Below the pieces are notes generated by a model. The model was not told where the DNA came from and made no database searches. It saw only the letters and a program-made list of their open reading frames with translations. Below, piece after piece: positions 1-9,084 of a DNA stretch of 64,000 bases. Every line of letters starts with the position of its first letter. Position 1 is the stretch's first letter. The DNA lies in the NCBI GenBank assembly GCA_036389255.1, contig DASVQI010000033.1, forward strand, positions 60,943 to 124,942, read 5' to 3'. The translations under genes were made by a program, and so were the position numbers. The DNA is from JACVRN01 sp036389255. GTDB taxonomy: Bacteria > Acidobacteriota > Blastocatellia > Pyrinomonadales > Pyrinomonadaceae.

Positions 1-86
1 GGCTCTTTAAGATTAATGACGGGAGCAGTTAGCTTTTCGGCGCGAGCGACGGCCTGCGCCGCTTCAGCCAATTTTTTGGATTTCAA
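1..86 (-). CDS. Possible 5' end of a gene cut by the window edge
   Basis: On the minus strand, downstream of the gene ending at 118, an open frame runs off the window. It could start at a TTG at 86-84 with a weak GGAA about 8 bases upstream. The visible peptide is about 28 residues, rich in Ala, Lys and Glu (LKSKKLAEAAQAVARAEKL), and would suit an amphipathic helix. No family can be named from this fragment. The start is uncertain because the frame is also open further upstream. Confidence 0.3.
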   Translation of the reverse strand, partial: MKSKKLAEAAQAVARAEKLTAPVINLKE

Positions 87-117
87 ATTGGAGATTCCGT
101 ATGAAGCGCTTCCACCT

Positions 118-1329
118 TTAAGAAAATCTGATGGAGCGCATGAGCTGCCTCAGCACAGCCTCGTCCTCATCCGACACGTAAGTCAATATGAAGAAGAGCG
201 CGTAGCCTTTCTTGACAGAGACATAATACTTCTGGGTGAGCGAACGGGTTTCAATCTCCATAACGGCGAAGCCTTCGCCCCCGAACGTCTCCGTCGAGAA
301 GGGCTTGAAGATGTATTGTCCCTGCTGTGCGGACATGTCCAGCACACTTTTGGCGTTCAGCAGATACTGGTTAGCGCTCATAGAGCGGGGCAGTAATTCA
401 GCGCCGCAGATTAAAGAGGCATTAAACTCTGTGGCCGTGCCGACATCGTACTTGAAGACCGTCAGGAGATTGACCGTGTTGTCGAACGACCTATCTATCT
501 GCGAATTCGTCTGCGCGTTGCCTGTCCTGACCGCCTCTCGCCCCTTATCATTGAGCAATTCCTTGACTTCCTTACCCTGCACGCGCCAGCCAAAGGGAAT
601 CGTCAGGCGAAAGCCGAAGAATTTGTTCGCGTATGAAGAGCCGGTGACGGTGCCGTAATCCAGCCCCGCGAACCTGTTTGGCGTGGAAGTAGACGGGGGA
701 CTGTCATCAGGCGGCCTGACTGTTGTCACCTCTTTTTCGTCAACAAGCCGCAGGTCACTCTGCGATGAAGGCTGAGCGCTGCCCGCGCTTACACGCAGGC
801 TGGAGCGCACGGCAGACCACGCGGGCGCAGCCGCCAGAGCATCCGCGTCAGGACGAAGGAAGGTGAGCATCACTATTCTGCCGCCCAGCACGAACGAGTA
901 GACCTCTATGCTTCCGGGCTGGTTGCCGGGCGAGGCGCGCAGCTTGAGCCCGTCAGCCGGTACGCCGCCCACATCCGTCGTCACGTCCGAGCGCTGTACT
1001 GTGGTGCCGGTCTTCTCAAGCTCCTTCGTCATAATGTCTGCGAAGGCTGTCGTTCTCAATTGCAGGGCTTGCGAGCGCTGTCCCGGCTGGGTCGAAGGCG
1101 TACGCTCGACCAGAACCATAATCTGCGCAGCAGTGCCCTTCAATTCCAGCACAACGTGCTGAGTCTTCTCGTTGCTCTTATCCGTGAGCGTCCAACGGGC
1201 CGGATACTGGAACGAGACGCCGCCGACGGAGAATCTCTGCACCTGCGCGCCAGCATCCTGACCGAACGCAGTCAAGGATACGAGAAGCGCTAAAAGTAGA
1301 ATGGCGGCGAGCCGTTGACTAATCTTCAT
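118..1329 (-). CDS. Secreted protein with two PsbP/DcrB-like halves, function unknown
   Basis: About 403 residues. The ATG at 1329 was chosen because AGGAGA lies just upstream; an ATG 33 bases earlier has no such site. Residues 1-23 form a signal peptide (basic start, Leu/Ala core, cleavage near FGQDAGAQ). Two similar halves follow: residues about 28-185 (GGVSFQYPARWTLTD) and about 235-400 (KFFGFRLTIPFGWRV). Each begins with the F-x-x-P-x-x-W pattern seen in PsbP/DcrB-type folds, and a polar Ser/Pro linker joins them. No catalytic motif is visible. It is probably periplasmic or surface-exposed. The duplicated fold is my reading of the motif repeat. Confidence 0.75.
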   Translation of the reverse strand: MKISQRLAAILLLALLVSLTAFGQDAGAQVQRFSVGGVSFQYPARWTLTDKSNEKTQHVVLELKGTAAQIMVLVERTPSTQPGQRSQALQLRTTAFADIMTKELEKTGTTVQRSDVTTDVGGVPADGLKLRASPGNQPGSIEVYSFVLGGRIVMLTFLRPDADALAAAPAWSAVRSSLRVSAGSAQPSSQSDLRLVDEKEVTTVRPPDDSPPSTSTPNRFAGLDYGTVTGSSYANKFFGFRLTIPFGWRVQGKEVKELLNDKGREAVRTGNAQTNSQIDRSFDNTVNLLTVFKYDVGTATEFNASLICGAELLPRSMSANQYLLNAKSVLDMSAQQGQYIFKPFSTETFGGEGFAVMEIETRSLTQKYYVSVKKGYALFFILTYVSDEDEAVLRQLMRSIRFS

Positions 1330-1552
1330 GATTTCTCCTGATTGAGATTCGGCTTGAAACATGGCGCGTGAAAAGCTCTTGCTCCGGCGAAGAGGAAGAT
1401 GACGAGCGGCCTGCGCTGCGGGGAAGAGTGCGCTTCCGGCTTCCGAACAACTATTTATAACTGATGGCGACAGTCGCCCCCGGCCCTGCTCACGAACAAG
1501 CTTACACCAGCCCGATTATTTATGGCTAGACGGGTTTAGGATTTTTCGCAGC

Positions 1553-3748
1553 CTACTCGATAGTGATAGACAGGTCGCGCCCCGCGCTGATTTCATTACC
1601 GGCGAAGTCCGCTCCGTAGATGCGCAAAGTATAGTCGCCAGCCGGAAGCTCCGATGCGCGCCATCTGCCTTCTTCCGCGCGACCGTCGCGCACAATGTTG
1701 CTTACTACGTAGAGAAAGCGGGTCGTGCTGCTGCCGTAAACCGTGATGCCGCTTGCGTCCCAATAAGCTATTCGCACGGCGACGCGCACGGGCGGAAGAC
1801 GATTGAACTCTATGTTGACTCGCGGCTCTTCAAAGCCGGGCGCGGGTGTGCCGTCGGCGCGCAGGATTTGATAGCCCAGCTTGTACAAACCCAGACGGCG
1901 ACGGGCGGCGTTGTCATCCACCTGATCATAAGCCTCTACAACTATGTTGACATCGCCGTGAATTACCAGCCGACCTTTGCGCGTCTCGGTCAATCGCTCG
2001 CCCGATTGATTAAAGAGGCGTATGCCGTCTCGCTCTATACGCGGCGAGACAGTGTCTCTAAAATCTATGAAGGGCAGGACGAGCGGGTTGGCCTGCGCGC
2101 CGCTCGGGCCGTAGTTCAGGTGAACGTGATACATGCGATTAATCGTGCCGAGCGCATCGCCCACGCGAAAACGCGTCCCGCGTCGTATGCGTATGCGCGA
2201 AGGCTTCTGCTCTTCGCCCGTGACAGGGATGAAGCGCGCGTCGTCAAAGGGCTTGTCCTGCTGATTTCTCCCGACGCGCATGTGAACATAGGTCATGAGG
2301 CCGACGCGCAAGCCTTCTCCCAAATCATTAAAGCCCCAGTTGGCCAGAGGGTCTGAGACTTTCTCGTCGTAAACCGCGCGCACGCTAGCGCCCAAGGCTC
2401 CCTGTATGTCTATACCGCTATGAAGATGGTCGCGCGCTTCGCCGTCATAGTTGCCGCGCACCTCTCCGAGCGTAGCGGTCACTTCGTGCCACTTGCGCTG
2501 CGGGTCAACGGGCCAAGGGAATTCTCCGGCTCCGACAGTCTCGGCTGTCAGTCGCGGCAGGACACCGCTCACGACTATCGGCCCGGCAGCCTGCGCTCCG
2601 CTTGATTCCTTCGCCGCTTCTCGCGCAGATAGTTTCCGCACCAGATAGTTTGCGGCGTCGGCTACGTAGAGCGCGCCGCTCTTGTCAATGGCGACTCCCG
2701 CCGGACTATTAAAGCGGGCCGCGTCTCCTTCTCCGTCGCTGAAGCCACTGCCCGCGCCTGAGAAAGCGAACACGGCTCCGTCCTGACGAATTTGAGCAAC
2801 GCGGCCACGGTCATTTCCCGTAGAGTAAAGGATGCGGTCGTGCGTTAAGGCCAAGCCGACGGGCGCGGTAAGAAGGGACTGGTCATCTGTGAGTTGTGCT
2901 GCGCTGACGAAGGTCGTCACCTCTCCTTCTTTCGTAAGCCTGCGTATGGCGTTGTTGCCCGTGTCGGCTATGTAAAGCTCGCCTGTCGGCGCGACTGTTA
3001 AGCCGCAGGGCGTATCAAAGCTCGCGCTCAGGGCAGGCCCGTCCAGATAACCCGGCGAAGCAGCGCCGCCAGCCACGGTCGTCACCTCTCCTTCTTTTGT
3101 GACTTTGCGTATGCGGTCGTTGTAGGTGTCTGCGATGTAAACGCTGCCGTCAGAATCCACGGCCACTCCGATTGGCGCATTGAAGCGCGCGTCCCGCGCC
3201 GGGCCGTCCCTGTAACCCGCCTCGCCTCCGCCCGCCAGAGTCGTCACCGTCCCGTCGGGAGTAATCTTCCGAATGGCGTTGTTGCCTGTGTCGGCTACGT
3301 AGAGATTGTCCTGAGCGTCCACGGCGAGAGCCGAAGGCGTGTTGAACTTTGCGCCCGTTCCCTGCCCGTCCTGAAAACCTTCGCCCGCGCCCGCGAGCGT
3401 CGTGACCGTGCCTTCGGGACTAAGCTTGCGTATACGGTTATTCTCGCCCGCGTCCGCTATAAAGATGCTGCCCTTCGAATCAATGGCTATGCCGAAGGGG
3501 TCTGAGAAGCGCGCCTGATTCGCCGCCCCGTCATTAAAGCCCGGAGCGCCGTCGCCCGCCAGAGTCCTGACTACGAAGCGCTCGCCAAATACAGTGCCCT
3601 TTGGTTTCTCGCGCCAGATGCGCCGGTAGAGAAAGAAGCCGAGCGCTCCTGTAACGGTTACTGAGAGCAGAGCGAGCGTGATGACTATTAGCCAGCGACG
3701 CCGCCTGCGGGCTTCAAGGCCGGGAGCGATGTAAGAATGATTTCTCAA
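1553..3748 (-). CDS. Membrane-anchored NHL beta-propeller fused to an M23 (LytM-like) domain
   Basis: 731 residues from a TTG; there is no in-frame ATG before the membrane segment and no clear SD sequence. Residues about 18-42 are a single transmembrane helix after an Arg-rich start. Residues about 60-375 hold at least five NHL units, each with the pattern DG-x-ARFN-x-P-x-G-(IV)-A-(IV)-D followed by (VI)-(YF)-(VI)-ADT-x-N-x-x-IRK. Residues about 405-560 look like M23: HSGID (His443, Asp447) and HVH (His541, His543) fit the zinc-ligand pattern HxxxD and HxH. A C-terminal Ig-like region follows. M23 enzymes usually cleave peptidoglycan cross-links; activity here is inferred. It lies about 130 bases upstream of the S9 peptidase stop on the same strand side, separated by a repeat. 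Confidence 0.8.
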   Translation of the reverse strand: MRNHSYIAPGLEARRRRRWLIVITLALLSVTVTGALGFFLYRRIWREKPKGTVFGERFVVRTLAGDGAPGFNDGAANQARFSDPFGIAIDSKGSIFIADAGENNRIRKLSPEGTVTTLAGAGEGFQDGQGTGAKFNTPSALAVDAQDNLYVADTGNNAIRKITPDGTVTTLAGGGEAGYRDGPARDARFNAPIGVAVDSDGSVYIADTYNDRIRKVTKEGEVTTVAGGAASPGYLDGPALSASFDTPCGLTVAPTGELYIADTGNNAIRRLTKEGEVTTFVSAAQLTDDQSLLTAPVGLALTHDRILYSTGNDRGRVAQIRQDGAVFAFSGAGSGFSDGEGDAARFNSPAGVAIDKSGALYVADAANYLVRKLSAREAAKESSGAQAAGPIVVSGVLPRLTAETVGAGEFPWPVDPQRKWHEVTATLGEVRGNYDGEARDHLHSGIDIQGALGASVRAVYDEKVSDPLANWGFNDLGEGLRVGLMTYVHMRVGRNQQDKPFDDARFIPVTGEEQKPSRIRIRRGTRFRVGDALGTINRMYHVHLNYGPSGAQANPLVLPFIDFRDTVSPRIERDGIRLFNQSGERLTETRKGRLVIHGDVNIVVEAYDQVDDNAARRRLGLYKLGYQILRADGTPAPGFEEPRVNIEFNRLPPVRVAVRIAYWDASGITVYGSSTTRFLYVVSNIVRDGRAEEGRWRASELPAGDYTLRIYGADFAGNEISAGRDLSITIE

Positions 3749-3780
3749 GTTGATACTGATTTGTCGTTATGTTCAGTCTA

Positions 3781-3876
3781 CTCACCGCAGAGACGCAGAG
3801 AGACGCCGAGGGGGCGCGGAGAAAAGCTCAACTCTCTCTGCGCTACCTCCGCGTCTCTCTGCGTCTCTGCGGTGAA
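3781..3876. repeat. Palindromic intergenic repeat, family A, copy 1
   Basis: A hairpin of about 96 bases. Both ends carry CACCGCAGAGACGCAGAGAG and its complement, and the middle carries GAGAAAAGC followed by CTCTCTGCGCTA. It ends four bases from the stop codon of the S9 peptidase (3881). Five further copies occur in this window (near 24.1, 32.4, 36.1, 46.2 and 56.6 kb). Confidence 0.9.
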
Positions 3877-3880
3877 TCAA

Positions 3881-6061
3881 TCACGGCGTAGTCGGCTTTG
3901 TGTCGGGCTTGCCCGTCGGATTCTGCTGCGGCTTGCTTTCATTATCTTCAAAGCGTCTGCCGGTTGTGCGGTCGAAGACCTGATTACGCAGGAAGGCTTG
4001 CGTAGTCCACGGCGGGGCGTCGCCGCCCAGATATTCATGAAACCATTCCAAGTGCGCCGTGTAATAGAGCACCATCTCGTACCAGCTAGGCCAGTGTCCC
4101 GCGTTCGAGTAGATGATGAGCCGCGCAGGCACGTTCATCTTCCTGAGCGCCGTGTAGAACTGTAGGCTTTGTGTATAAGGCACGCGGTAATCGCGCTCGC
4201 CCGAGATGACGAGCGCGGGCGTCTTGAAATTCCTCACGTAAGCGGACGGCGACCACTTCTCGTAGCCCGCAGTGTTCGTCCACGGCTGCCCCTTCAAGTC
4301 CCACTCCGGCCACCAAAGCTCTTCGGTCGCTCCGAAGAGCGAGCGCCAGTCGTAGATGCCCATCATGGAAGCCAGCGTCTTGAAGCGCGTCGTGTGCCCC
4401 TCGAACCACATCATCATGTAGCCGCCATAAGACCAGCCCATCGCTCCCATACGGGCCGCATCCACGTACGGCAGACGCTCAAGCGTGTCCGTCACCTTCA
4501 TCAGGTCGTCAAAGACCTGCCCGCCCATGTCGCCGGAGATTGCTGCGGTGAACTCCTGCCCGTAGCCGGTCGAGCCGCGCGGGTTGCAGAAGGCCACTAC
4601 GTAGCCCGCGCCGGGATAGACCTGCCAGTCGCCGCGAAAAGCGTCGCCCCACATCTGCTGCGGCCCGCCGTGAACATTCAGGATAAGCGGATACTTCTTT
4701 TTGGGGTCGAAGTTGTGCGGCTTGACCACGAAGAGCTGTATACGCTTGCCGTCCGACGCGGTCACCCACATGACTTCGGCAGGCCGCAGGTCAACTTCAT
4801 TCATGAACTGGTCGTTGAAGTGAGAAAGCTGCGTCTTCCTTGCGCCGCTCCCGCCGCTCAAATCCGCGCTGTAGATTTCGGCGGGCTGGCCCGTAGAGCG
4901 CATAGTGTAAACGAGCCGCCGCCCGTCGCGTGAATAGTTCAAGTCGCCTATCGTCCTGTCCTGAAAGACCTCTGTTATCTTCCGCGAGGCTACGTCCAGA
5001 CGGTAAATCGGGTTGACTCCCTCCACGCCGCTATTGAAGAGAATCGTCTTTGAATCTTCCATCCACTCGAACTCGTCCACCCAGTTGCGAAAAGATTCGG
5101 TCAGCACGGTTGAGGTTCCGGCAGCGCGGTCGTAGACGGCCAGTCGAAAGAGGTCTGATTCATAAGCGGGCTGCTTCTGCGTGCGGTAGGCTATGAAGCG
5201 CCCGTCGGGAGAATACATCGGGCTTCCGTCATAAGCGGGGTTGGACGCCGTGATGTTGCGCGGCTTCGCGTTCGTCTCCGTCAGCGACAGAAGCCACAGG
5301 TCGTTGTTGGTCGAGGACGCGGGATTCTTATCATGATTCGAGACAAAGACAAGCTCGCGCCCGTCCGGCGAGAAGTCGTACTGCAAGGGGCCGCCCAGTT
5401 GAAACGAAGGCGAATCGAAATCTCCCGGCGTCAAGTCTCGTATCGCGCCAGTCTCTACCGAAACCAGAAAGATGTGCGTGCGAGTCCCGTCTTTCCACGC
5501 GTTCCAGTGACGATACAGAAGGTCGTCGGCCATGTGAGCCTTGAGCGGCCCCTGCTCCCAGCGCTCAGCGATTCTTTTGTTGCACGCGTCATCGCCTCCG
5601 CACTCCGGGTAAACGTCCGTGGAGAACGCCATCCACTTTCCGTCGGGCGACCAGAGCTGGTCATACGCGCCCGTGGAGATATTCGTCACCTGCCGCACGT
5701 CCCCGCCTTCTGTGTTCATGAGAAAGATATTCGCGCTGCCGTCCTTGACGGTGATGAAAGAGAGCGTGCGGCCATCCGGCGAAAAGCGCGGCGAGCTTGC
5801 GTTAGCGCCTTCGGGCGAAAGACGGCGCGCGCCTCCGCCGCCCGCGTCCATAATCCAGATTTGATTCGAGCGGCGAGCGCGTGCCAAATCCGATGTCGTC
5901 AGCACGTAGACAATACGGTCGCCGCCGGGCGAGACGTGAACGTCCGAGACGTTCTTGATGCGGTAAAGGTCTTCCAGTGTGAAGGCGCGCTTTTGAGCGA
6001 AAATCTCCGCGCACGAGACGAGCAGCATAAGAAGGAGCAGCGAAACCTGACGACGCATCAT
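3881..6061 (-). CDS. Secreted S9-family prolyl oligopeptidase-type peptidase
   Basis: 726 residues. The signal peptide (about 1-22) ends near EIFAQ. Residues about 30-400 form a WD40/TolB-like propeller with repeats of SPDGR. Residues about 430-690 form the alpha/beta-hydrolase domain. The catalytic triad is visible: Ser544 in GWSYGGYM, Asp624 in GERDYRVP and His656 in NAGHWPSW; NVHGGP marks the oxyanion region. Length and order match S9C/DPP-IV-like peptidases, which release short peptides from N-termini or cut oligopeptides. The last 40 residues are a polar, Pro/Lys-rich tail. Its start overlaps the stop of the DUF5522-like gene, so the two are probably co-transcribed. Confidence 0.93.
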   Translation of the reverse strand: MMRRQVSLLLLMLLVSCAEIFAQKRAFTLEDLYRIKNVSDVHVSPGGDRIVYVLTTSDLARARRSNQIWIMDAGGGGARRLSPEGANASSPRFSPDGRTLSFITVKDGSANIFLMNTEGGDVRQVTNISTGAYDQLWSPDGKWMAFSTDVYPECGGDDACNKRIAERWEQGPLKAHMADDLLYRHWNAWKDGTRTHIFLVSVETGAIRDLTPGDFDSPSFQLGGPLQYDFSPDGRELVFVSNHDKNPASSTNNDLWLLSLTETNAKPRNITASNPAYDGSPMYSPDGRFIAYRTQKQPAYESDLFRLAVYDRAAGTSTVLTESFRNWVDEFEWMEDSKTILFNSGVEGVNPIYRLDVASRKITEVFQDRTIGDLNYSRDGRRLVYTMRSTGQPAEIYSADLSGGSGARKTQLSHFNDQFMNEVDLRPAEVMWVTASDGKRIQLFVVKPHNFDPKKKYPLILNVHGGPQQMWGDAFRGDWQVYPGAGYVVAFCNPRGSTGYGQEFTAAISGDMGGQVFDDLMKVTDTLERLPYVDAARMGAMGWSYGGYMMMWFEGHTTRFKTLASMMGIYDWRSLFGATEELWWPEWDLKGQPWTNTAGYEKWSPSAYVRNFKTPALVISGERDYRVPYTQSLQFYTALRKMNVPARLIIYSNAGHWPSWYEMVLYYTAHLEWFHEYLGGDAPPWTTQAFLRNQVFDRTTGRRFEDNESKPQQNPTGKPDTKPTTP

Positions 6062-6276
6062 CTATTATCCTCTTCTGTGTATGGGCAGTGCCTGCAACCG
6101 CTTTGACAGCAGCGCCCGCGCCCGCGCAGGTATTTTTCCGTGAAGACTAAAAAACCTCTCTCAAGGTAGTAGTCCTCACCCTCCACGAGTGGCGGCTCAG
6201 GCGTTGAAGCTGGTAAATTTCGGAGCGGACTTTGACTCCCCGAGTCCTCTTTTTTCACGCAACCGTAGTCTATCAA
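6058..6276 (-). CDS. Small Cys-rich DUF5522-like protein
   Basis: 72 residues. The core DYYLERGFLVFTEKYLRGRG is followed by CCQSGCRHCPY, the pattern I associate with DUF5522, a small family of unknown function with four conserved cysteines that could bind metal. The stop overlaps the start of the S9 peptidase by four bases, which suggests translational coupling. The start is uncertain: TTG at 6276 is used here, and a GTG at 6258 is an alternative; neither has a good SD sequence. Confidence 0.75.
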   Translation of the reverse strand: MIDYGCVKKEDSGSQSPLRNLPASTPEPPLVEGEDYYLERGFLVFTEKYLRGRGRCCQSGCRHCPYTEEDNR

Positions 6277-6280
6277 AGAT

Positions 6281-6362
6281 GGGTGCCGGGGTCAGGTGCC
6301 GGGGGTCAGTAGAAAGAAAAATCTGTTCTCTTTCTTGCCCCGGCACCCTACCCCTGACACCC
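6281..6362. repeat. Palindromic intergenic repeat with GGTGCCGGGGTCAGG arms
   Basis: The left part (6281-6305) reads GGGTGCCGGGGTCAGG and then GTGCCGGGGG. The right part (6337-6362) is its approximate reverse complement, with an A/T-rich AGAAAGAAAAATC loop. It lies between the divergent DUF5522-like gene and the sigma factor. It resembles REP-type elements. No REP-associated transposase is visible in the window. Confidence 0.75.
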
Positions 6363-6445
6363 GCCGCCCATTTTTTGGAACTTTTCCGGCGTGTGGCGCG
6401 AATTAGAAGTGGCAGGCAGGTCGCCGGTCGAATGGTAAATAAAAG

Positions 6446-7084
6446 ATGGCAACGCACTTAACCCCGAGTGACGACGAACTTCTGCGGCTCATGATGGCCG
6501 GAGACGAGGCAGCTTTCACGGCGCTTTACAGGAGACGCCAGGCCGGCGTCTATCGCTTCGCCTTGCAGATGAGCGGGTCTGAGGCGATTGCCGAGGACGT
6601 TACACAGGAGGTCTTTTTAGCCCTCATGTCGGACGCCACGCGCTTCGATTCGTCGCGCGGGTCGCTCTCGTCCTACCTGTACGGGATAGCGCGCAACCAC
6701 GTCCTCAGACGACTGGAGCGAGAGCGCCCCTTCGTACAGATTGTGGACGACGGCTCAGAGGGCGGAGAGCAGCAGCAGATAGCGGCGTGGGTGGCGGACG
6801 ACAACCCGCACGACGAGTTGCAGCGCAACGAGATGATTGGGCGGCTTCGTCAGGCGGTGCTGGCGCTTCCCGCACATTACAGGGAGGTCGTGGTGCTTTG
6901 CGACCTTCACGAGATGAGCTATGTGGAGGCAGCCAACGCGCTCGGCTGCGCAATCGGGACGGTTCGCTCGCGGCTGCATCGCGCACGCGCGCTACTGTTG
7001 GGAAAGTTGAACGCGAGCATGACCAGTAATCAAGAAGGCACAAATCCGGGAGAGAGTTTTAAGACGGCGAGGTGCTTCGCATGA
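6446..7084 (+). CDS. ECF-type RNA polymerase sigma factor
   Basis: 212 residues, the usual size for extracytoplasmic-function sigma factors. Region 2 covers about residues 10-80 (GDEAAFTALYRRR, then EDVTQEVFLALM, then SYLYGIARNHVLRRL), which binds the -10 element. Region 4 covers about 130-185 (LPAHYREVVVLCDLHEMSY, then GCAIGTVRSRLHRAR), the helix-turn-helix for the -35 element. An unusual acidic/Gln-rich stretch separates the regions. The stop overlaps the anti-sigma start (ATGA), so the pair is translationally coupled, the classic arrangement for a sigma factor and its inhibitor. Confidence 0.93.
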   Translation: MATHLTPSDDELLRLMMAGDEAAFTALYRRRQAGVYRFALQMSGSEAIAEDVTQEVFLALMSDATRFDSSRGSLSSYLYGIARNHVLRRLERERPFVQIVDDGSEGGEQQQIAAWVADDNPHDELQRNEMIGRLRQAVLALPAHYREVVVLCDLHEMSYVEAANALGCAIGTVRSRLHRARALLLGKLNASMTSNQEGTNPGESFKTARCFA

Positions 7085-7947
7085 ACTGCAAAAATTTTGA
7101 AGCGGTGATTTCAGACTTGGCGCGCGAGCAGATGCTCGAAGCGCACACTAGAGCCGACGCGCTCGCGCACGTAGAAGAGTGCGACGGATGCGCCGCGCAG
7201 CTTGAAGACGAGCGCGCATTGACTAACGGCTTGCGCTCGCTGGCCGCGACCATGAAGCAGGCGGAAGCGCCTGCCTCTCTTGAAGCGAATCTGCTGGCAC
7301 GATTCCGCGAGCGAGCGGCGGCCGTAGAGGCTTCGCCCGTAGTAGTCCGGATGCCGCAAAGAGGCTCGCGCTGGCAGCGATGGTATCCGCACGCTGTCGC
7401 GGCGGCTGTCCTGCTGATGTTCGCAGTTGGCGGGGCCGGAATGCTGCGCCTGAGACAGTCGGCGCCACTGGCTTCCAATCCTAAAGCGGCGGCGGAGAGC
7501 GACAGCAGGAGCGTGAGCCAGCCGACGCCGGTAAGCTCAGAAGATACGACGGGGAATCCCGTTGAAGCAGTGACCGACAACGTGGCTGCGGCGGACAACT
7601 CAGGCAATGAGGGGCGTGGGCGGAAGCTCAGCAGAAATGAGGTGGCCGCGATTATGGGCACTGGCAGCCCACGGCGCACGGCTTCCACGGGTGTTTCTAA
7701 GTCTCGCATAAACGAGAGCGGCATGACTTCCGGCAGTGGAGAGATTGCCACGGACTTCATGCCCGTCTCTTACGGCGACAATCTCAACGATATTGACAAC
7801 GGTCGCATAGTGCGCGTGGAGATGCCGCGCTCGGCTCTGGCTCAGTTCGGGCTGCCCGTCAACATGGAGCGCGCGGGCGAGCGCATAAAGGCGGACGTGC
7901 TCATAGGCGACGACGGCATGGCCCGCGCCATACGCTTCGTTCGTTAG
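7081..7947 (+). CDS. Membrane-anchored zinc-finger anti-sigma factor
   Basis: 288 residues. The ATG at 7081 overlaps the sigma-factor stop and has GAGG eight bases upstream. The N-terminal 40 residues contain His then Cys-x2-Cys (HVEECDGCAAQLE), the zinc-binding anti-sigma signature. A transmembrane helix at about residues 103-122 (AVAAAVLLMFAVGGAGMLRL) separates it from an Ala/Ser/Thr-rich periplasmic part. The final 65 residues (DNGRIVRVEMPRSALAQFGL) form a conserved block I do not recognise. Inferred role: holds the upstream sigma factor at the membrane until an envelope signal arrives. Confidence 0.88.
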   Translation: MNCKNFEAVISDLAREQMLEAHTRADALAHVEECDGCAAQLEDERALTNGLRSLAATMKQAEAPASLEANLLARFRERAAAVEASPVVVRMPQRGSRWQRWYPHAVAAAVLLMFAVGGAGMLRLRQSAPLASNPKAAAESDSRSVSQPTPVSSEDTTGNPVEAVTDNVAAADNSGNEGRGRKLSRNEVAAIMGTGSPRRTASTGVSKSRINESGMTSGSGEIATDFMPVSYGDNLNDIDNGRIVRVEMPRSALAQFGLPVNMERAGERIKADVLIGDDGMARAIRFVR

Positions 7948-8012
7948 AAGTTCGGTTCAAAAGCAACTATTCATTCAACAATAGTGATTGAGTATCTGAA
8001 GGAGAGAAAGAG

Positions 8013-8987
8013 ATGAGATTTCATAAATCATGGATTATGGGAGCGCTCGCGCTTGCCGCTCTGGCTGGCGCAGGTGGTGCGGCAAACGCTCAGGAACAGC
8101 GTGCGCCTAAACCCGACAACGCTACCCTGGTTGAAAAGGTTCAGATTGAGAGCGTGGTGGCGGCTGGGGGCGATGTGCTGACGGCCGTGGGCGGCCCTAA
8201 TACATTCGTCTTCCTCTCTGCGGACGCGAGCTTTGAGCGCAGCACGGTCAAGGGCGCGCCCTATTCCGCAGAGGCTACGACCGAGACTATACAGACCTTG
8301 GGCGACGGCAACCGCATCATACGCAAGAACAGCACTATCATTTATCGTGACAGCGAAGGCCGCACCCGCCGCGAGCAGACCTTGGGCGCAATCGGGCATT
8401 GGACGGCCGCGGGCGAGCCTGCGAAGACCATCTTCATCAACGACCCGGTCGGACGCGTCAACTACGTACTTGACCCCAAGGCGCAGACGGCTCGCAAGAT
8501 GGTCATCCCGCAGCTTCTGACCAACGGCAACTTCAGGATAGCGGCTCCGCCCCCTCCCAACGCCAACGGCGCGCCAACCGTCAGAGTCTTCGAGAACACC
8601 GTGCAGACGGCTCCGGTGCGCGACCGGAACACAGGGCTACAGCCCAAGACCGAATCGCTCGGCAAGCAGGTGATAGAGGGCGTGGAGGCCGAAGGCACTC
8701 GCACCACCATCACGATTCCGGCGGGACAAATCGGCAACGAGCGACCGATTGACATAGTCACGGAGCGCTGGTTCTCGCCCGAGTTGCAGGTTGTGGTCTA
8801 CAGCAAGAAAACAGACCCGATGTCGGGCGAGACTACTTACAGGCTCACCAACATCAATCGTGACGAGCCTGCGCGCTCGCTCTTTGAAGTACCGGCGGGC
8901 TACAAGATAAAGGAAGGCCCCGAGGTCAACGTCTTCAACCGCGAGCGCAGGCTGGTTGAAGAGCGCAAAACTCAGCAACAACAGTAA
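8013..8987 (+). CDS. Secreted protein co-located with sigma/anti-sigma pair, function unknown
   Basis: 324 residues with a strong SD sequence (GAAGGAGAG). The signal peptide (about 1-26) ends at ANAQE. The mature part is beta-rich: residues about 85-150 have paired Arg/Thr strands (IIRKNSTIIYRDSEGRTRRE), and a conserved later block contains TERWFSPELQVVVYSKKTDP. The fold resembles outer-membrane lipoprotein-carrier-type sheets, but I cannot assign a family. It lies 65 bases after the anti-sigma gene and ahead of a strong terminator, so it is probably the last gene of the sigma operon and may be its sensor or target. Confidence 0.8.
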   Translation: MRFHKSWIMGALALAALAGAGGAANAQEQRAPKPDNATLVEKVQIESVVAAGGDVLTAVGGPNTFVFLSADASFERSTVKGAPYSAEATTETIQTLGDGNRIIRKNSTIIYRDSEGRTRREQTLGAIGHWTAAGEPAKTIFINDPVGRVNYVLDPKAQTARKMVIPQLLTNGNFRIAAPPPPNANGAPTVRVFENTVQTAPVRDRNTGLQPKTESLGKQVIEGVEAEGTRTTITIPAGQIGNERPIDIVTERWFSPELQVVVYSKKTDPMSGETTYRLTNINRDEPARSLFEVPAGYKIKEGPEVNVFNRERRLVEERKTQQQQ

Positions 8988-9004
8988 GCTGACAACAAAC
9001 TGAA

Positions 9005-9064
9005 AGACACCAAGAGGGCGCTGCTTCTCGACAATGAGAGAGGCAGCGCCCTCTTGGTGTCTCT
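9005..9064 (+). terminator. Rho-independent terminator of the sigma operon
   Basis: Perfect 20-base arms (AGACACCAAGAGGGCGCTGC at 9005-9024 and its complement at 9043-9062) begin 17 bases after the stop at 8987. There is only a short T-rich tail, so a bidirectional stem is possible. Confidence 0.85.
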
Positions 9065-9084
9065 TCAGCTCTGAATCTGACGGA

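Noticed and set aside
4169..4933. Plus-strand frame opposite the S9 peptidase
   Set aside because: Antisense to the catalytic domain with all three triad residues in the other strand; Arg/His-rich composition.
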